Positions 36,223 to 47,834 of a DNA stretch of 64,000 nucleotides are shown piece after piece. Position numbers and translations under genes: made by a program. The notes beneath the pieces were generated by a model. That model had not been told where the DNA came from, ran no database searches, and saw only the letters and a list, made by a program, of their open reading frames with translations. The DNA comes from Amaranthus tricolor (taxonomy: Eukaryota; Streptophyta; Magnoliopsida; Caryophyllales; Amaranthaceae): assembly GCF_026212465.1 (NCBI RefSeq), contig NC_080059.1, positions 11,895,329 through 11,959,328 on the forward strand, read 5' to 3'. Numbering within the stretch: the stretch's first letter is position 1; the number at the start of each line of letters is the position of its first letter.

Positions 36223-36588
36223 TATTAGATGTTAATCTAGAAAAATCTATGTAAAAAATCTAAACAAGAAACTTGTCGAAAATGTTTCTAGAATATTGTT
36301 AGTAAAAATCTTAGGAAAAATCTAGAATTAGCAACCTAGAATAATCTCAAGAATTATCTAGATATGAATATAATATGCTAGAAAGTGTATAACACTCTAA
36401 GTTTAGCTAGAATAGCCTAGAAACTAGGAGACTTACCAAGGCTATAAATAGCCACTTCTTGTACTTTGGAAAAATGAAGTAATGTAAGCTATATTCACTT
36501 AACAATTCAAAAATATTGTCCAACTCATCTTTACTCCTCCCCTAACTTGCAACAATAACCCACTAACTTCCGCATATTAATTCTAACA
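36223..36588 (+). repeat. Copia 3' LTR
   Basis: 366 bp, same length and termini as the 5' LTR, with five substitutions between them. Confidence 0.95.
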
Positions 36589-37377
36589 TCCTGAACCGAG
36601 TCATTCAGGCACCTGGTTAAGGGTACTCAATATTTTGGGTCGGGATATCATGTGCCTGATTTTACTACATCATGATCAACTTGAATGTTACATTAAAGAG
36701 AAATGGATTAACATATTTTTATTCCAATTTGGTGGTTTATATAAAGTTACATTTTTAGTTGATTTAGGACGCGATCCTCTTAATTTTGATATGAGATGGA
36801 TAGCTTAATCAGTCGAAAAATAGTTTTTTTCAATATGCATTTAATAATTCATCTATTTAACATAATTGACATTTTTAAGGTCAAAATTAATTTTTCAATT
36901 GATCATTTAAAGGTCTGAATTGATCATTTTTTTATCAGAATTACAAAAATTTTGATCCAAAAAGCATTCATTTGTCAGAACATTTTAAGGTCTGAATTGA
37001 TCAATTTTGATCGAAATTTAAATTTTTATAACAAAGCAGCCATAAACTCTTGATCATTTCCAAGACCATTCATCGAATGATTTGGCAAAGCATAACTCGA
37101 GGTCGACACTTCCTCCACCTTCACATTAAGGATAAGCAAACACTATACCTACAACTTTATTTTCAAGTACATTATAAACAGAGACTGTTGAAGAAAAAGT
37201 AATATCCTATTTATTGATCGATAATTAAAGAGTACAAGTACTCTTATGTTCCATTATAACCATTATGTTGCATTGAATAAGAGTACTTGTATTGTGCAAT
37301 GTTTTAAAACTATATTGATAGTGTTATTGATCATTTATTTGTTGTTTAAAATCAATCCATAGAATGATAAAATAAAA

Positions 37378-37636
37378 CTCCCTCCAATTCAGCACTAACT
37401 TCCTATTTGATTTTTGGACACTACTCATCTCTTACTCTTAATTTGTATTTTATTATTAATTTACAAGTTAAAACATAGTCATATAGGATCTTGTTTGATT
37501 CGTTTCAATGCAAAGATTATTCATATCAACTTTGCATGATTTTTAATAATGCACAATTAGAAATATTAAGTATTAAATAAGTGCATTGAATAGAGTACAT
37601 AAAGTAAATAGAACATTAGTGCTGAATTGGAGGGAG
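37378..37636. mobile_element. Stowaway-like MITE (unit B copy)
   Basis: This is the 259-bp orthologue of the element at 15540-15798. The left flank has lost about 8 bp relative to unit A, so the left TA is not preserved; the right TA is at 37637-37638. Confidence 0.83.
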
Positions 37637-37779
37637 TATCATTTTATTAAACTCCATTATGAAATAGTGAAAACAAAACCATATTTAGGTAAAAATTGAT
37701 CAGTTTAATATCAAATTTGATCACTTATAGGTCAAATTTGAAATTTTTTATTTTTAATTGATCTATATCATTTTATTAG

Positions 37780-38210
37780 ATTTGCCAAATTACTATTAGA
37801 TTCGTTTTAGACATGTTGATCGGAGTCTAGATCTAGATCCCCTCTCTGAACGGATCTATATCGGAGTCCATCGAGACTCGGTCTAGATACAACATTTGTT
37901 AGAATTCACAAAATTAAGATAGTATTGAACAAATAATATGATTCACTACAACAATTACGTAGCATTTCAACCAAAATAGAGCAGTGACTGGTGAATTTCA
38001 AAATTCACGAAATAACAAGATATTTCTGGAAATTCACAGAACCTAAATAAACATAAGAAATACAACCAAATCCAACTATTTTATGGAAAAGGGCTTTAAA
38101 GGCATAAAATAGATCAGATGAATCTTTGAAAAAGAAAGAGTTCTTACTTCTTAGCCAAACTGACATCCAGCAAACCTAATCTTTTACTTAGGCTATAACC
38201 CATCATCAAA
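37780..38210 (-). other. CYP51-B 3' untranslated and downstream region
   Basis: The counterpart of 18285-18707. The unit B breakpoint that removed the 2.3-kb segment lies just before it at about 37765. Confidence 0.5.
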
Positions 38211-40998
38211 TCAGTCAACAAGAAGCTTTTTTCTCTTGTATCTCACCATCACCTTCCCCTTTACGCCCACCACCATAGCGTTCCAGTCGATCTCTGGGAA
38301 TGGAGAAATTAGTTCAAACTCAAAGTTCCTCAGAAGATGGCTCCATATAGCCTTTATTTGCAAATAAGCAAAAGGCTCTCCAAGGCATCCATGCCTACCG
38401 CCTCCAAAAGAAATGTACGAGAACTGTCCTGCTAACTTGTCCTCGTCCCTCCCAGGGCCAAAACGATCAGGGTCGTAGCTGTCTGGATCTTGGTATATAT
38501 GTGAGAGACGGTTTGCAACTGCTGGCGAGGTGGCAACAATATGACCCTTTGGAATGTCATATTCTTTACCGTCTTGTGTAGTCACACTGAAATCACTGTG
38601 CGACTGGCGGAGTAACATAATCAATGGAGGATGAAGTCTAAGCGCTTCTTTGATGCATCGATGCAAGACTTCCATCTCGGATAAAACATCATGATCTACA
38701 TACTCCCCGTGCTTCTTCATTATAGTTTTCTGCTCTTCAACGACAGCAGAAAGGAATTTCTTGTATTGAAGAAGGTAAGCTCCAGTCCATGTAGATGTAA
38801 TGGAACTGGTATGTTGACCAGCAAATAGTGCAGCAATAAGAAGACCTGTCACCTCTCCTTCAGTCGTACCCCGACCGTCTTTGTACTTTGAGTCAATGAA
38901 GCACTGCAACATGTCATTTTCACATTTACCAGACGATTTTCGAGAGCATATAATGCTTGAGAAGATCTCTGCAAGTTTCTTACGGGCTCTATCACGACGA
39001 CGATGAGCAGGTATAGGCAGGTATGGAAACATAACACTAATAGGTTGCATCCCATTATCAAGATCATGAAATAGGGCAGATACATCATCAAAGAGTTTGT
39101 CACGAACTTCACGACCCAAGAGACATCTACTAGCAGTCAGAATAATAAGATGCTCCAGCTCGTATTTCAAATCAACCTCCCCAGAATCTCCCCACTTGGA
39201 AAAGTAGTCCTGCAAAAAAATACTTTATACGGTTTCCATCAAAGAGTAGGCTTACAAATCTTATTTCACCTTCGTAACACAATTAAACATGTTCGATAAC
39301 AGTGCAACCATGCAGCTGCAGCTATATACTAAAGCAACTGTAAGTAAGAGAATCAGAGACATAATACAAACACGATTGAAGTATTAAGTCTAAAGTGAAA
39401 TTCAAGCTGTCTACACTGTTTTACTCGTATTTTATATGTTTTTGCCTGAGATTGGAACACCGCAATTCTCTGATGAAAACTTGGATACACCAAATCATTG
39501 GTAACTCAGACTCTCAGTTCCTCTGATAATTTTTGGACTTATTTAATGTTTGCTGAGCAGAATTTCCAACAAGCTGTTATGCCCTAAATACGAGGATAAA
39601 AAACAGCTACAAAGTGAAACATATTATTTAAAGGGCATGCAGTCTTAGAGATGAATAGTATATCATCAGCAAAGGACTGATAAATTTGGACATTTGTGCT
39701 CACGTGAGAATATGAGATGCTCAGAGACCACAATGTCTTAAAAAATTTCATATCATGTTTAATTTTAGAGCAAGATACACTGTAAAGGGCATTTTGTAGG
39801 ATGAGGCCACAGAAGAAAAATATTACAGTTACATGAAACAACAGTGCTCAATGATTTGTATTGAACACGAGTAATAAAACATTATTAAGGGGAAATATTT
39901 CTGTTTAAGATAGGCATGAAAATCGATATGACTAGTCATCTACGTTCCATTAACCTAACGCATTACATGGTTCCCACTTAAGCGGAGTTTTGAGAGTAAA
40001 CTGTACACAAACTAACCCTTGATAGTGATAACAATATAATAGGCAATATGACGTGATGTAAACATCAGACAATTATGCACAGCAACAAAGTATCCTGGTC
40101 CGCTGGTCAACATGAACCATATTTTAGTGTGGAATAGGTAATTCATTGCTAAATGCTGGCTAGGTCAATAATTCAGCAGTAAAATGTGCAAGACCGCAAT
40201 AGGTAGAACATACACTTCAAATAGAACATATAACAAAGCCGGTTAGGTAGATAATTCAGCAGTAAAACATGCAATGCCGAATCAAAACCATACAACAACA
40301 ATGCCAAAGTCTTGATCCCAACAATACATGGTTGGCTTCAAGAACCAAAACAAATTAGCGTGGGAAATCGTAATAAGTTATAACATATCACTTCTCCCTA
40401 AAGACACATTATTTTCTAGAGCCTATGCTGGTATTCCATCATTCACCAGTTTATAGTTTTTCAGGGAACAATGATAATACTGAAAGATAAGAGAAGGCAA
40501 GTGTGATAGAATAAGGTGAAATACCTGAGCTTCCGTAACCATCTGATCAACATAACCCTTAAGCTTATTGGCTCGAAGAGCCTCAGTGAAGAAGCGAAAT
40601 TGCTCCTGGCGAATGGAATAGTCTACATCAAAGACCACACCAGGTCCAAACGTTGGGACATTAAAGCCATAAACCTCCTGCTGACTAAGATCAGTCTCAG
40701 AAGCCTTAAAAAAGTAAGCAGACACCTCAGGGCCAATTAAGAAGGTGATATTCTTATGGACAAGATTCAAGGTAAATACACTTCCAAGCTTTGGGTACTC
40801 CTGCTTCAACATAGCAATGGGTCCCTTTAGGAAACGAAGGAGGCCACCAATTACAGGAGGAAAGGCTTTTATCACCGGAGGAAGGCGTTTTCGTGATCTT
40901 GGCATTATGAGGACAGATATTAATTTGGCAGCTATAAGAGTTGCCACAATGAGAAGCCCTACATTAAGAAACTTGCTGTCCATGACCTCCATCTCCAT
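38211..40998 (-). CDS. CYP51-B, sterol 14-alpha-demethylase (second copy)
   Basis: Coding exon 1 is 40998-40525, the intron 40524-39210 (1315 bp), and exon 2 39209-38211; 490 aa, phase 0 junction as in CYP51-A. All P450 features are intact (I-helix AGQHTSS, EALR, heme loop FGGGRHGCLGE). By eye the coding sequence differs from CYP51-A at 14 of 1473 bases: eight in exon 2, all synonymous, and six in exon 1. Two change residues: His95 to Tyr, and Arg111 to Gly inside the B-C loop motif (YGFNVPTFGPG), next to the substrate pocket in this family. The few amino-acid changes suggest the gene is still under selection. Promoter and first leader exon are unrelated to those of CYP51-A. Confidence 0.95.
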
Positions 40999-42060
40999 GT
41001 TTGTTCTGGCTTGATAAGCTAACAACTGGGAATCAAGTAAAATGACAAAACATAAGTTAATTATACATGGAACAAAATTCTTGCAGAATTACAACTTGGA
41101 ATGATTAAAAAAAAAAAATAGTGAAGTATTAAAAGTCCTCAACTTAATACCATCATTTTTCAAATTATATACTACCCATTTGGAGATCACAAATTCTTAA
41201 TTGAGACAGTCTCATGATCAGACCATCTCATCTTTATTGTGTTGGTCCATGTATATTTAGTAAGTTAAAATGGTCATAGAGAAATAGACTAATTATATGA
41301 CCCTTCTCAAAGTGAGACAGTGTCATACAAGACGAGCTGTTTTGAGATAGATCAAAACCCATTCTAATCATCTAATGTAGATGAATCAGTAGCTACAAGT
41401 CATTCATTCACAGATAATAAACCCATCTAAGGACAGAACCTACCCTAAAAACAGCCATCTACTGAGATCCAAGACAAATAAAACGAAGAATACAAATTCC
41501 TCCATGTATTTCAAATTGAAATAAACTTTTTTTTGTAATGTATCAAAATCAATAGGACAAACGGAACACTATAAAACAAGAAATAAATTATCATAAAATA
41601 CAAATTATTGAAGCAAACTAGCAATGACCAAACTCATTATTTACCAAAACTCAATATAATCAATAACTCTTATTCAAATCAATACTCTAAAATAATCAAA
41701 TAAGCAAAAGAAAAAAGGTTTCATTACTGTATTAAAGCAATAAGAAGATATACAAAACATATTAATGCATCGATGATATCGAATCAGAAAAAAAGTGAGA
41801 TTATTGAGAGACATTACAGATTGAAGAAAAGAGCACAGATCAAAACTTACATGAAAACCCAGATGTAAAGCTTAACCAAATACAAAACCAAAGATCAGAA
41901 ACAACACCAGCTCTAATCCCTCTTTTCGTCAAATATAGTGAAAGAAAACCAAACAAATGAAATCAGAAACAAACCCAAAGAATTGAAATCACAAACAAAG
42001 CCAAAGAGTTTAGGGTTAGGAGTTTTCTGAGATTGGAGAGTGAGAGAGAGAGAGACGGAT
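40999..42060 (-). promoter_or_regulatory. CYP51-B leader: 5'-UTR intron and private first exon
   Basis: The leader intron runs 41850-41026 (donor CAT/GTAAGT, acceptor GATTCCCAG), as in CYP51-A. The sequence upstream of the donor, 41851-42060, is private to unit B and reads on the minus strand as a CT-rich, intron-poor leader with a (CT)n run near 42040-42055 and an AACCCTAAA box near 42003-42015. This is typical of plant 5' untranslated exons. At 42062 the sequence rejoins unit A homology (23418). Confidence 0.6.
41192..41336. repeat. Dispersed GAGACAGTCTC repeat in CYP51-B leader intron
   Basis: The counterpart of 21690-21865, about 30 bp shorter because of an internal deletion. Confidence 0.5.
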
Positions 42061-42819
42061 TGTGTTAAATTGTGGGCGCCAGACGGATTGTGTCCCGATC
42101 AACTAGTAGTGATTTGTTCTGCTTAATTATTATTATTAGTCATTCAGATCTAATCTTATTCTTGACCACCATGGTATTATAATAAACAACGCTTTTAATT
42201 GAGAGTTAGGTCTTATCTCAATTGGGGTGTGTACTATTAATTTATATTTAATTTATAATGCCCTTGCTCTAGCCTTTTTTTTGTCTGTATATTCCGTAAA
42301 AAAACAAAAATATTTGTAAATTATAGTCTTTAAATTTAGAGTTGTTGCAAATTATAGACACAAGATTTTATTTTTGCTAATTGCAACATTCAACTTACCA
42401 AAGTGAACGCCATTACAACCAAGTCATCGAATTTTATTGAATCATTTTCGAAATACCATTTGACTTTCCCAAAAAGCCAAAGGGACTAAGAAGTCGATCA
42501 AAGGGTATTTTGTGAAAATTCACTGGAATACAATAACTTAGCTGCAATAGTATTCACTTTGACAAATTAAAGACAGTAATTCGCAAAAATAAAACTTTGA
42601 GATTGTAATTCGTAAAAGTCAAAGGCTTTATTTGTCGTCATCCTTTGTATTATGCCACCAATTTTAGTTCATAAATATTTCAACTTTGACCCTCCATCCT
42701 CAAATAGTCTCTCAATTCAATATCTCTTTTGGAATCCGACTAAAATTTCGATTTCTTGCTATTTTATTTTCAAGGTATTAAGTGTTGTTTCGTATTTTTT
42801 AAAAAATAAAAACAAAATT

Positions 42820-42882
42820 AGGCAAGTCATACAAAATGGGCAACTTGACCTAGGCAAGTTGCCCATTTTGTATCACTTGCCT
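42820..42882. repeat. Near-perfect short hairpin (unit B)
   Basis: Arms 42820-42847 and 42855-42882 pair with one mismatch. It differs from the unit A copy in the loop region and in the right arm, where ATTTG in A is ACTTG in B. Confidence 0.8.
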
Positions 42883-43738
42883 AATTTTTCCCCTTTTATA
42901 TATTAGTTTTTGTTAAATTTTATTATAATTACATGTTATATTATTATTAATTAATTATTTGTTCAATTATTATTTAATAATGATTTGACTATTGTTTGTT
43001 AAGTTTTAATTTTTAATATAATTTATTTATTTAATTATAGTTAATGTTTAATATTGTTTTTTTTTTGAGATTTAATATATTTTATAATTAATTGTTTTTC
43101 TTAAATTTTTTATGTGTAATTATGTAGATAGAAGTCTGATAATCATGGTAAATGAAAAAAATATTTAGAGTTGGATTAATTGTAACTAGTTCTAGTTCTA
43201 AGCCTATTAGAAGCGACTCTCATTACAGGGGTGTTACTAGGTCAATGTGGTGTGCTAGGCAGCAAGAACTTAGGAGTTAGGCATATATATAGGGCCATAG
43301 GCGAATTTAGTGTATAACCCTAGGTAGCACGTGCTATCCTTGATAGAAAAAAAAAAATTTTGAGAGGAAATTTCAATCATCATGCACGCGCTTTATTATA
43401 TTATTGGAGCATTGCCTTGAGATTATCATTATTGTATTATATTGCTTATACATGTAAATTTAGAGTAAAGATTTTTTGTTGTTATTCAATTTACAATTAA
43501 CATTCTGCTAAAATTTTTACAATAATTTATATAATTTATTTACATCAATAAAGTAATGTTATCACTTACCCATGAGTTTGAATCCTGCAACCGCTACTGT
43601 ATAGGGCTATTACCTTTGAACAAGTACGTATTCATATATGAACCTAGAAGCAAGCACAATTTCTTAGGATCAATAACTAATGAAGAGGATGTGTCTAGTG
43701 AGTCTGAGCGATAGACACACATTCTTTAAGACGACCCA

Positions 43739-43969
43739 TTGGTTGACCTATCGAGAAGGGTTAGAGGTGTAGGTTTCTTTCTTCATAAACAGGTGCTAGT
43801 ATTTTTAGCGGTGTTGATGGCCAATCTGTTGATAGCTCATTTAATGATCTTACTGCTCGGGGTAGGCAACATAGGTACGCTTCGGGCGAGAATTAGGTTA
43901 ATTATGGATGAGCCAATGCTTGGCGGCCTACAAAATGTCGGCTTCTTCCTAGCTATGGAGGACGCATAG
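43739..43969 (+). pseudogene. Unidentified open frame, unit B (probably non-coding)
   Basis: The unit B partner of 26812-27051, three codons shorter because a TAG replaces a TAT. No domain is recognised. Confidence 0.3.
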
Positions 43970-44139
43970 CTAGGCTAATATTTGAGGGGAAGGAGCCTAC
44001 TCCTCCGGTTGCAATATCATCATTTATGATGTCAATATATTAATTTTTTAATTATTTTGAGATTTTTTTTATCAAAATGATTTGTTATTAAAAGTGTGGG
44101 CTAGGATTAAATTTTTCGTAGGAGAGCCCAACATTTTCC

Positions 44140-44705
44140 ATGAAAGGGTGAAAATTTGAAATAAATAAGTAATTTAAAAAAAAAAAAAGCTTTGAGTAAA
44201 CTTAGTATCAAAAATAAGCGTTTTTATGTTCGAGTCTAAGGTTAGATATGATCGTAGTTACTAACAGTGAACAAAAATATTGATCAAAAAAAGTCAAAAT
44301 TGTTTGATCGTTGTTATAAACTGCAAACAAAAGAGAGACTATGTTATAGCATTAGATGGAACAAAAAAAACAGAAATCATGTTAATGTTATGACGTCAGA
44401 TGGGACAAAAAAATAAAAATCATGTTTGTTCACAATTACTAATTGCGAACAAACTTGATTTTCATTTTTTTTCTCCATCTAACATTATGATATTGTATTC
44501 CTTTTGTTCACAGTTACTAACTGTCAACAAACAATTTTGACTAATTTTTTTTTTCGTTGTTAGTTTCCGTAAACATACCTGACCTTAAGCTAGGACATGA
44601 AGACGTCTATTTTAAGAATTAAGTTTACTATAAGCTTATTTTTTATTTTTTTTCTTTTGTTAGAATTACTTTATTTGTTTCAAATGTTTCCAAAGGGTTG
44701 ACATG
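44140..44705. mobile_element. Palindromic element, unit B (GTTCG family)
   Basis: The unit B partner of 28030-28610 with the same arm arrangement and scattered substitutions. Confidence 0.6.
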
Positions 44706-44944
44706 AACTTTCAAGGGAAAAATAAAAATAAAAGAAAAACCAAAAGGCTTCATCTTGCTTCTCTCTCACGTTAAACCAAAATATGGAAGCTTGCAAGTCG
44801 CCTCGCCAGCCATACATAAAGGGAGTGATGAGATGAAATTTTGAAAAAAATAAACTTATTTTTAAAAAAAAATTCCAAAATAAATTTTTGGAAATTTGAA
44901 TTTCCAAAATAAGGTCTCAATTAGGTCTTTTTGCCAAAGCTAAA

Positions 44945-45040
44945 GTCAAATGTTTGTTTGTTGTTATTAACAATAAATAAAGAAACTAGTCAAAAAAGTT
45001 AAAACCCTTTATTCAATGTTATTAACAACGAAAAAAAAAA
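44945..45040. repeat. Short GTTCG-family palindrome, unit B
   Basis: The counterpart of 28845-28940. It contains a poly-A expansion at about 45029-45039. Confidence 0.5.
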
Positions 45041-45169
45041 ACAATATCATTAAAAGGACAAAAAAAACAAGTACAAGGAGTAAAAATAATAAAATGGTAA
45101 AAGTTCATGGTATTAGTGTTCTCAAGATTCTACTTGGGAGACCTAGGATTCCATGCGTGAGTAGAAAAT

Positions 45170-45522
45170 CATTATAATATAATTTGCTTTTAGTGGGATA
45201 TATTTAGCTTTTTGAATATTTAGTGACATTTATTAGATTCTTTAGCAGCATAATAAATAATCACACTAAATTTTTTTGCGACATAAGATCTAGTGACATT
45301 TCTCATAAATGCAACTATAAACTATAGTAACAATCACATATGCTACTAAAAACTATAGTAACAATCACATATGCTACTAAAGATCAAATAAGGTATCGCT
45401 AAATCACTTTATAGTGGAACTTAAAATAAAAACTAATAATTATTAAATTAAAAATATAAATCAGTGATATTTTTTTAGTGTCACTAAATCCAGTGTCGCA
45501 AAAAGTAAAATGTGTTGTAGTG
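45170..45522. mobile_element. CACTA-like MITE, unit B
   Basis: The orthologue of 29069-29390, 353 bp long because an internal ~31-bp block (ACTATAGTAACAATCACATA region, 45315-45380) is duplicated in tandem. Confidence 0.7.
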
Positions 45523-46396
45523 AATCCAACACCTATTTTTAAAAGATAGTTACTCTCTTCATTCTTTTTTGTTTTTCTCGTTTACTTTTTGCATAGTTTT
45601 CCAAGTAAGTTTTGAGTGTTAACATCTCTAAATATGCATTATAAAATATTATAAAAAAATATATAGTAAAAAAGTAAAAACGTATAAAAGTATAAAAGTA
45701 TACCTTTTGCATCAGTGACATTTGTTTCATATGTGAGCTTTGATTGAAAGAATTATTTGTTTCATAGCTTGATTTTGGATGAAACATCACTTGTTTCATA
45801 AGTTGGCATTGGTTGACACACATCAGGGAATTTCACTCATCCATTCATACATTGCTGATTTCTTTCTTGAACATGCATATTCTTCTTGCTTCTCTTTTAC
45901 ATAAATTGTGGTGAAGGAGTAATTAACTTTTATTATATCTTTAAGTTTTTAATCCATCTACAATACATTGTCTTACATTGCAATCTCTTTGTGCTAAGGA
46001 TTGTTGTAATAGATTATATCTCATTGTGAATTTCATTTGTCATCCCAAACACCCTTGTGGCAGAAATATCACAAAAGAAAAGTCAAACCAATAGAAATTG
46101 AACAATACACCAAATGTAATCTGGTTCTAGAGGAAGGAAATGAGCAACATCGATTTTGTAAGATGGAGGCTAACACTTGCATGGCAAAGACAAGAACAAT
46201 AATGAAACTTCCACATGTCTGTTTTTGGTTTTAGGGGGGTAGTTGTTTGAATGGCCCATGTCCTGAACCGAGTCATTCAGGCACCTGGTTAAGGGTACTC
46301 GATATTTTGAGTCGGGTTATTATGTGCTTGATTTTACTACATCATGATCAACTTGAATGGTACATTAAAGAGAAATGGACTAACATATTTTTATTC

Positions 46397-46980
46397 CTAT
46401 TACTAGATAGAATGATAAGACTTTAAGCCCTAGCTACTTTTAGGACTAAGAATATTATTAATCATAATCTTCTGTTCAACTTATTGATAGATAAACTACT
46501 AATTCTTAAATGAGACAATCTCATATTGAGACCATCTCTATATGGTTGACATATGTGTAATTAGTGCGTTAAAGTTATTAATTAGAGAAATGAACTAATT
46601 ATATAACCAGTTTCATGGTGAGTCGATCGAGCTAAATAAAGAAAAAAGAATTTTATCTTATAAACAAGTAAATGAATCAACGTGTATCGACCAATTAATA
46701 ATATTTGAACCATAATCCGACCCAAAAATTTTATATTTCCCAAAATTTTGACGTGCAATTAATAGTTCGGGTCATCAAGTAATCGGGTCAGTCGAGACGG
46801 TTTTTTGAACACCCGAGTTCTATCTAGTTTTTTGAATATTACAATTGTGGCACAAGACCTCATAGACAACCATTATCCGGGAGATGTACTAGGATTTACC
46901 CGACCGAATGGGTAGCTACCAGACAATTCCTGTTTATTCAACTCTTACAATAAATATAGTCGTCTATATTGCTTCCCCTG
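46397..46980. promoter_or_regulatory. Upstream region of the PAH gene
   Basis: Single-copy sequence begins right after unit B. A GAGACAATCTC repeat related to those in the CYP51 leader introns lies at 46496-46625. No gene is seen. Transcription of the PAH gene probably starts near 46970-46990, where the CT-rich leader begins. Confidence 0.45.
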
Positions 46981-47834
46981 TTCCATCGCCCATTAATTTC
47001 TTCTTCCTCTCTCTGTATTTCTCTTACATTACATGTTTCCATATTTGGAGTATTCCTGCATTAGATCCTCAATAGCTTCCATGGATTCCTTTCTAAATTT
47101 TTCTGCTACCTCTTCTTTCTTCTTTGAGGTTAGTCTTTGTAGCTTTTGCGTCGACTGATCACTTTTTCCTTTGATCGGTAAATTCGTTATATCACAATCA
47201 CATCACAATCACTACAAAAAATTTTATGTAATATTCCCATGAATAATTTAATTTGTCCTTCATAGCTTTGAATTGTGATCATTTATATGAGTTAATTGTT
47301 GGATTTTGGAATAATAGGATTTTAAATCGAATATTCTCTCATCCAAACTTTTCTGGGTACCCTATCTTACAAACTGTTCTTTTTGTTTTTTTTTTGGTTT
47401 ACCCCTGATTTTGCATTTTGGGTCTGTAAGAATATTGGGATATTCTGTTCATACAAGTCAGTTATTCCCAGATGTTTAATTGGTTTCTGCTGAACCTAAA
47501 TTATTTTGTTTTTGAGCTAATTATCTGAATATTCTGTCAGATGATACATTGATCGGTTAGAATCATATTCAAAAGGGTATTTTTCTTAATCAGAAATCTT
47601 GAAAAAAAGGGGGAAAAATACAACTTTCTGATTCCGAAGAGTTTTGGTTGTTTTGTAAGCTGTAAATTGGTAGGTTTTCTGGTTGTAGGTTAAATTTGGG
47701 GCAATTTTATCTTCTTTTTCAGATTCATATGTTTAGTATCTATGATTATCTTTTTGTGGGTGCATCATATGATTGTGAGTAGAATAACTTACTGTGATCT
47801 AAGTTGGAATTGAATTGAAATTTCATACCAAATA
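46981..47834 (+). promoter_or_regulatory. PAH 5' leader with long intron
   Basis: A CT-rich leader exon ends at a likely donor (TTTGAG/GTTAGT, 47128), and a good acceptor CTTCTTTTTCAG lies at 47722, leaving 112 bp of leader before the ATG. An upstream ATG at about 47080 opens a short frame within the first leader exon and might dampen translation. Confidence 0.5.

Larger units (their letters stand above)
31691..36588 (+). mobile_element. Complete Ty1/copia retrotransposon (4.9 kb, defective)
   Basis: Two 366-bp LTRs (31691-32056 and 36223-36588) flank an internal region with primer-binding site, gag, protease, integrase, reverse transcriptase and RNase H in copia order. The target duplication TCCTG is perfect (31686-31690, 36589-36593), and unit B has the empty site with one TCCTG at about 46260. 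The LTRs differ at five of 366 positions by eye, so the insertion is fairly recent. Several stops and frameshifts break the reading frame, so this copy cannot itself make a full polyprotein. Confidence 0.97.
14874..36724. repeat. Tandem segmental duplication, unit A (CYP51-A)
   Basis: Unit A begins with AATTTGGTGGTTTATA at 14874, the same sequence that begins unit B at 36725, and ends with CATATTTTTATTCC as B does at 46396. The two are direct neighbours with no spacer. Comparing the two outer flanks with the internal junction shows no microhomology at the join. Unit A is 21.9 kb, of which about 12 kb is sequence missing from B: 15940-18280, most of 22371-23415, 24323-26043, 27084-27722, about 27812-27984, about 29545-30305, 30776-31507, and the copia element 31691-36588. 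Confidence 0.93.
36725..46396. repeat. Tandem segmental duplication, unit B (CYP51-B)
   Basis: Unit B is the shorter copy (9.7 kb). It preserves the empty sites for three transposable elements present in unit A, which shows that those insertions came after the duplication or were absent from this copy's lineage. It carries its own 206-bp segment at 41855-42060 where unit A has an unrelated 1045 bp. The segment 45796-46080 is inverted relative to 30480-30775 in unit A. Confidence 0.93.
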
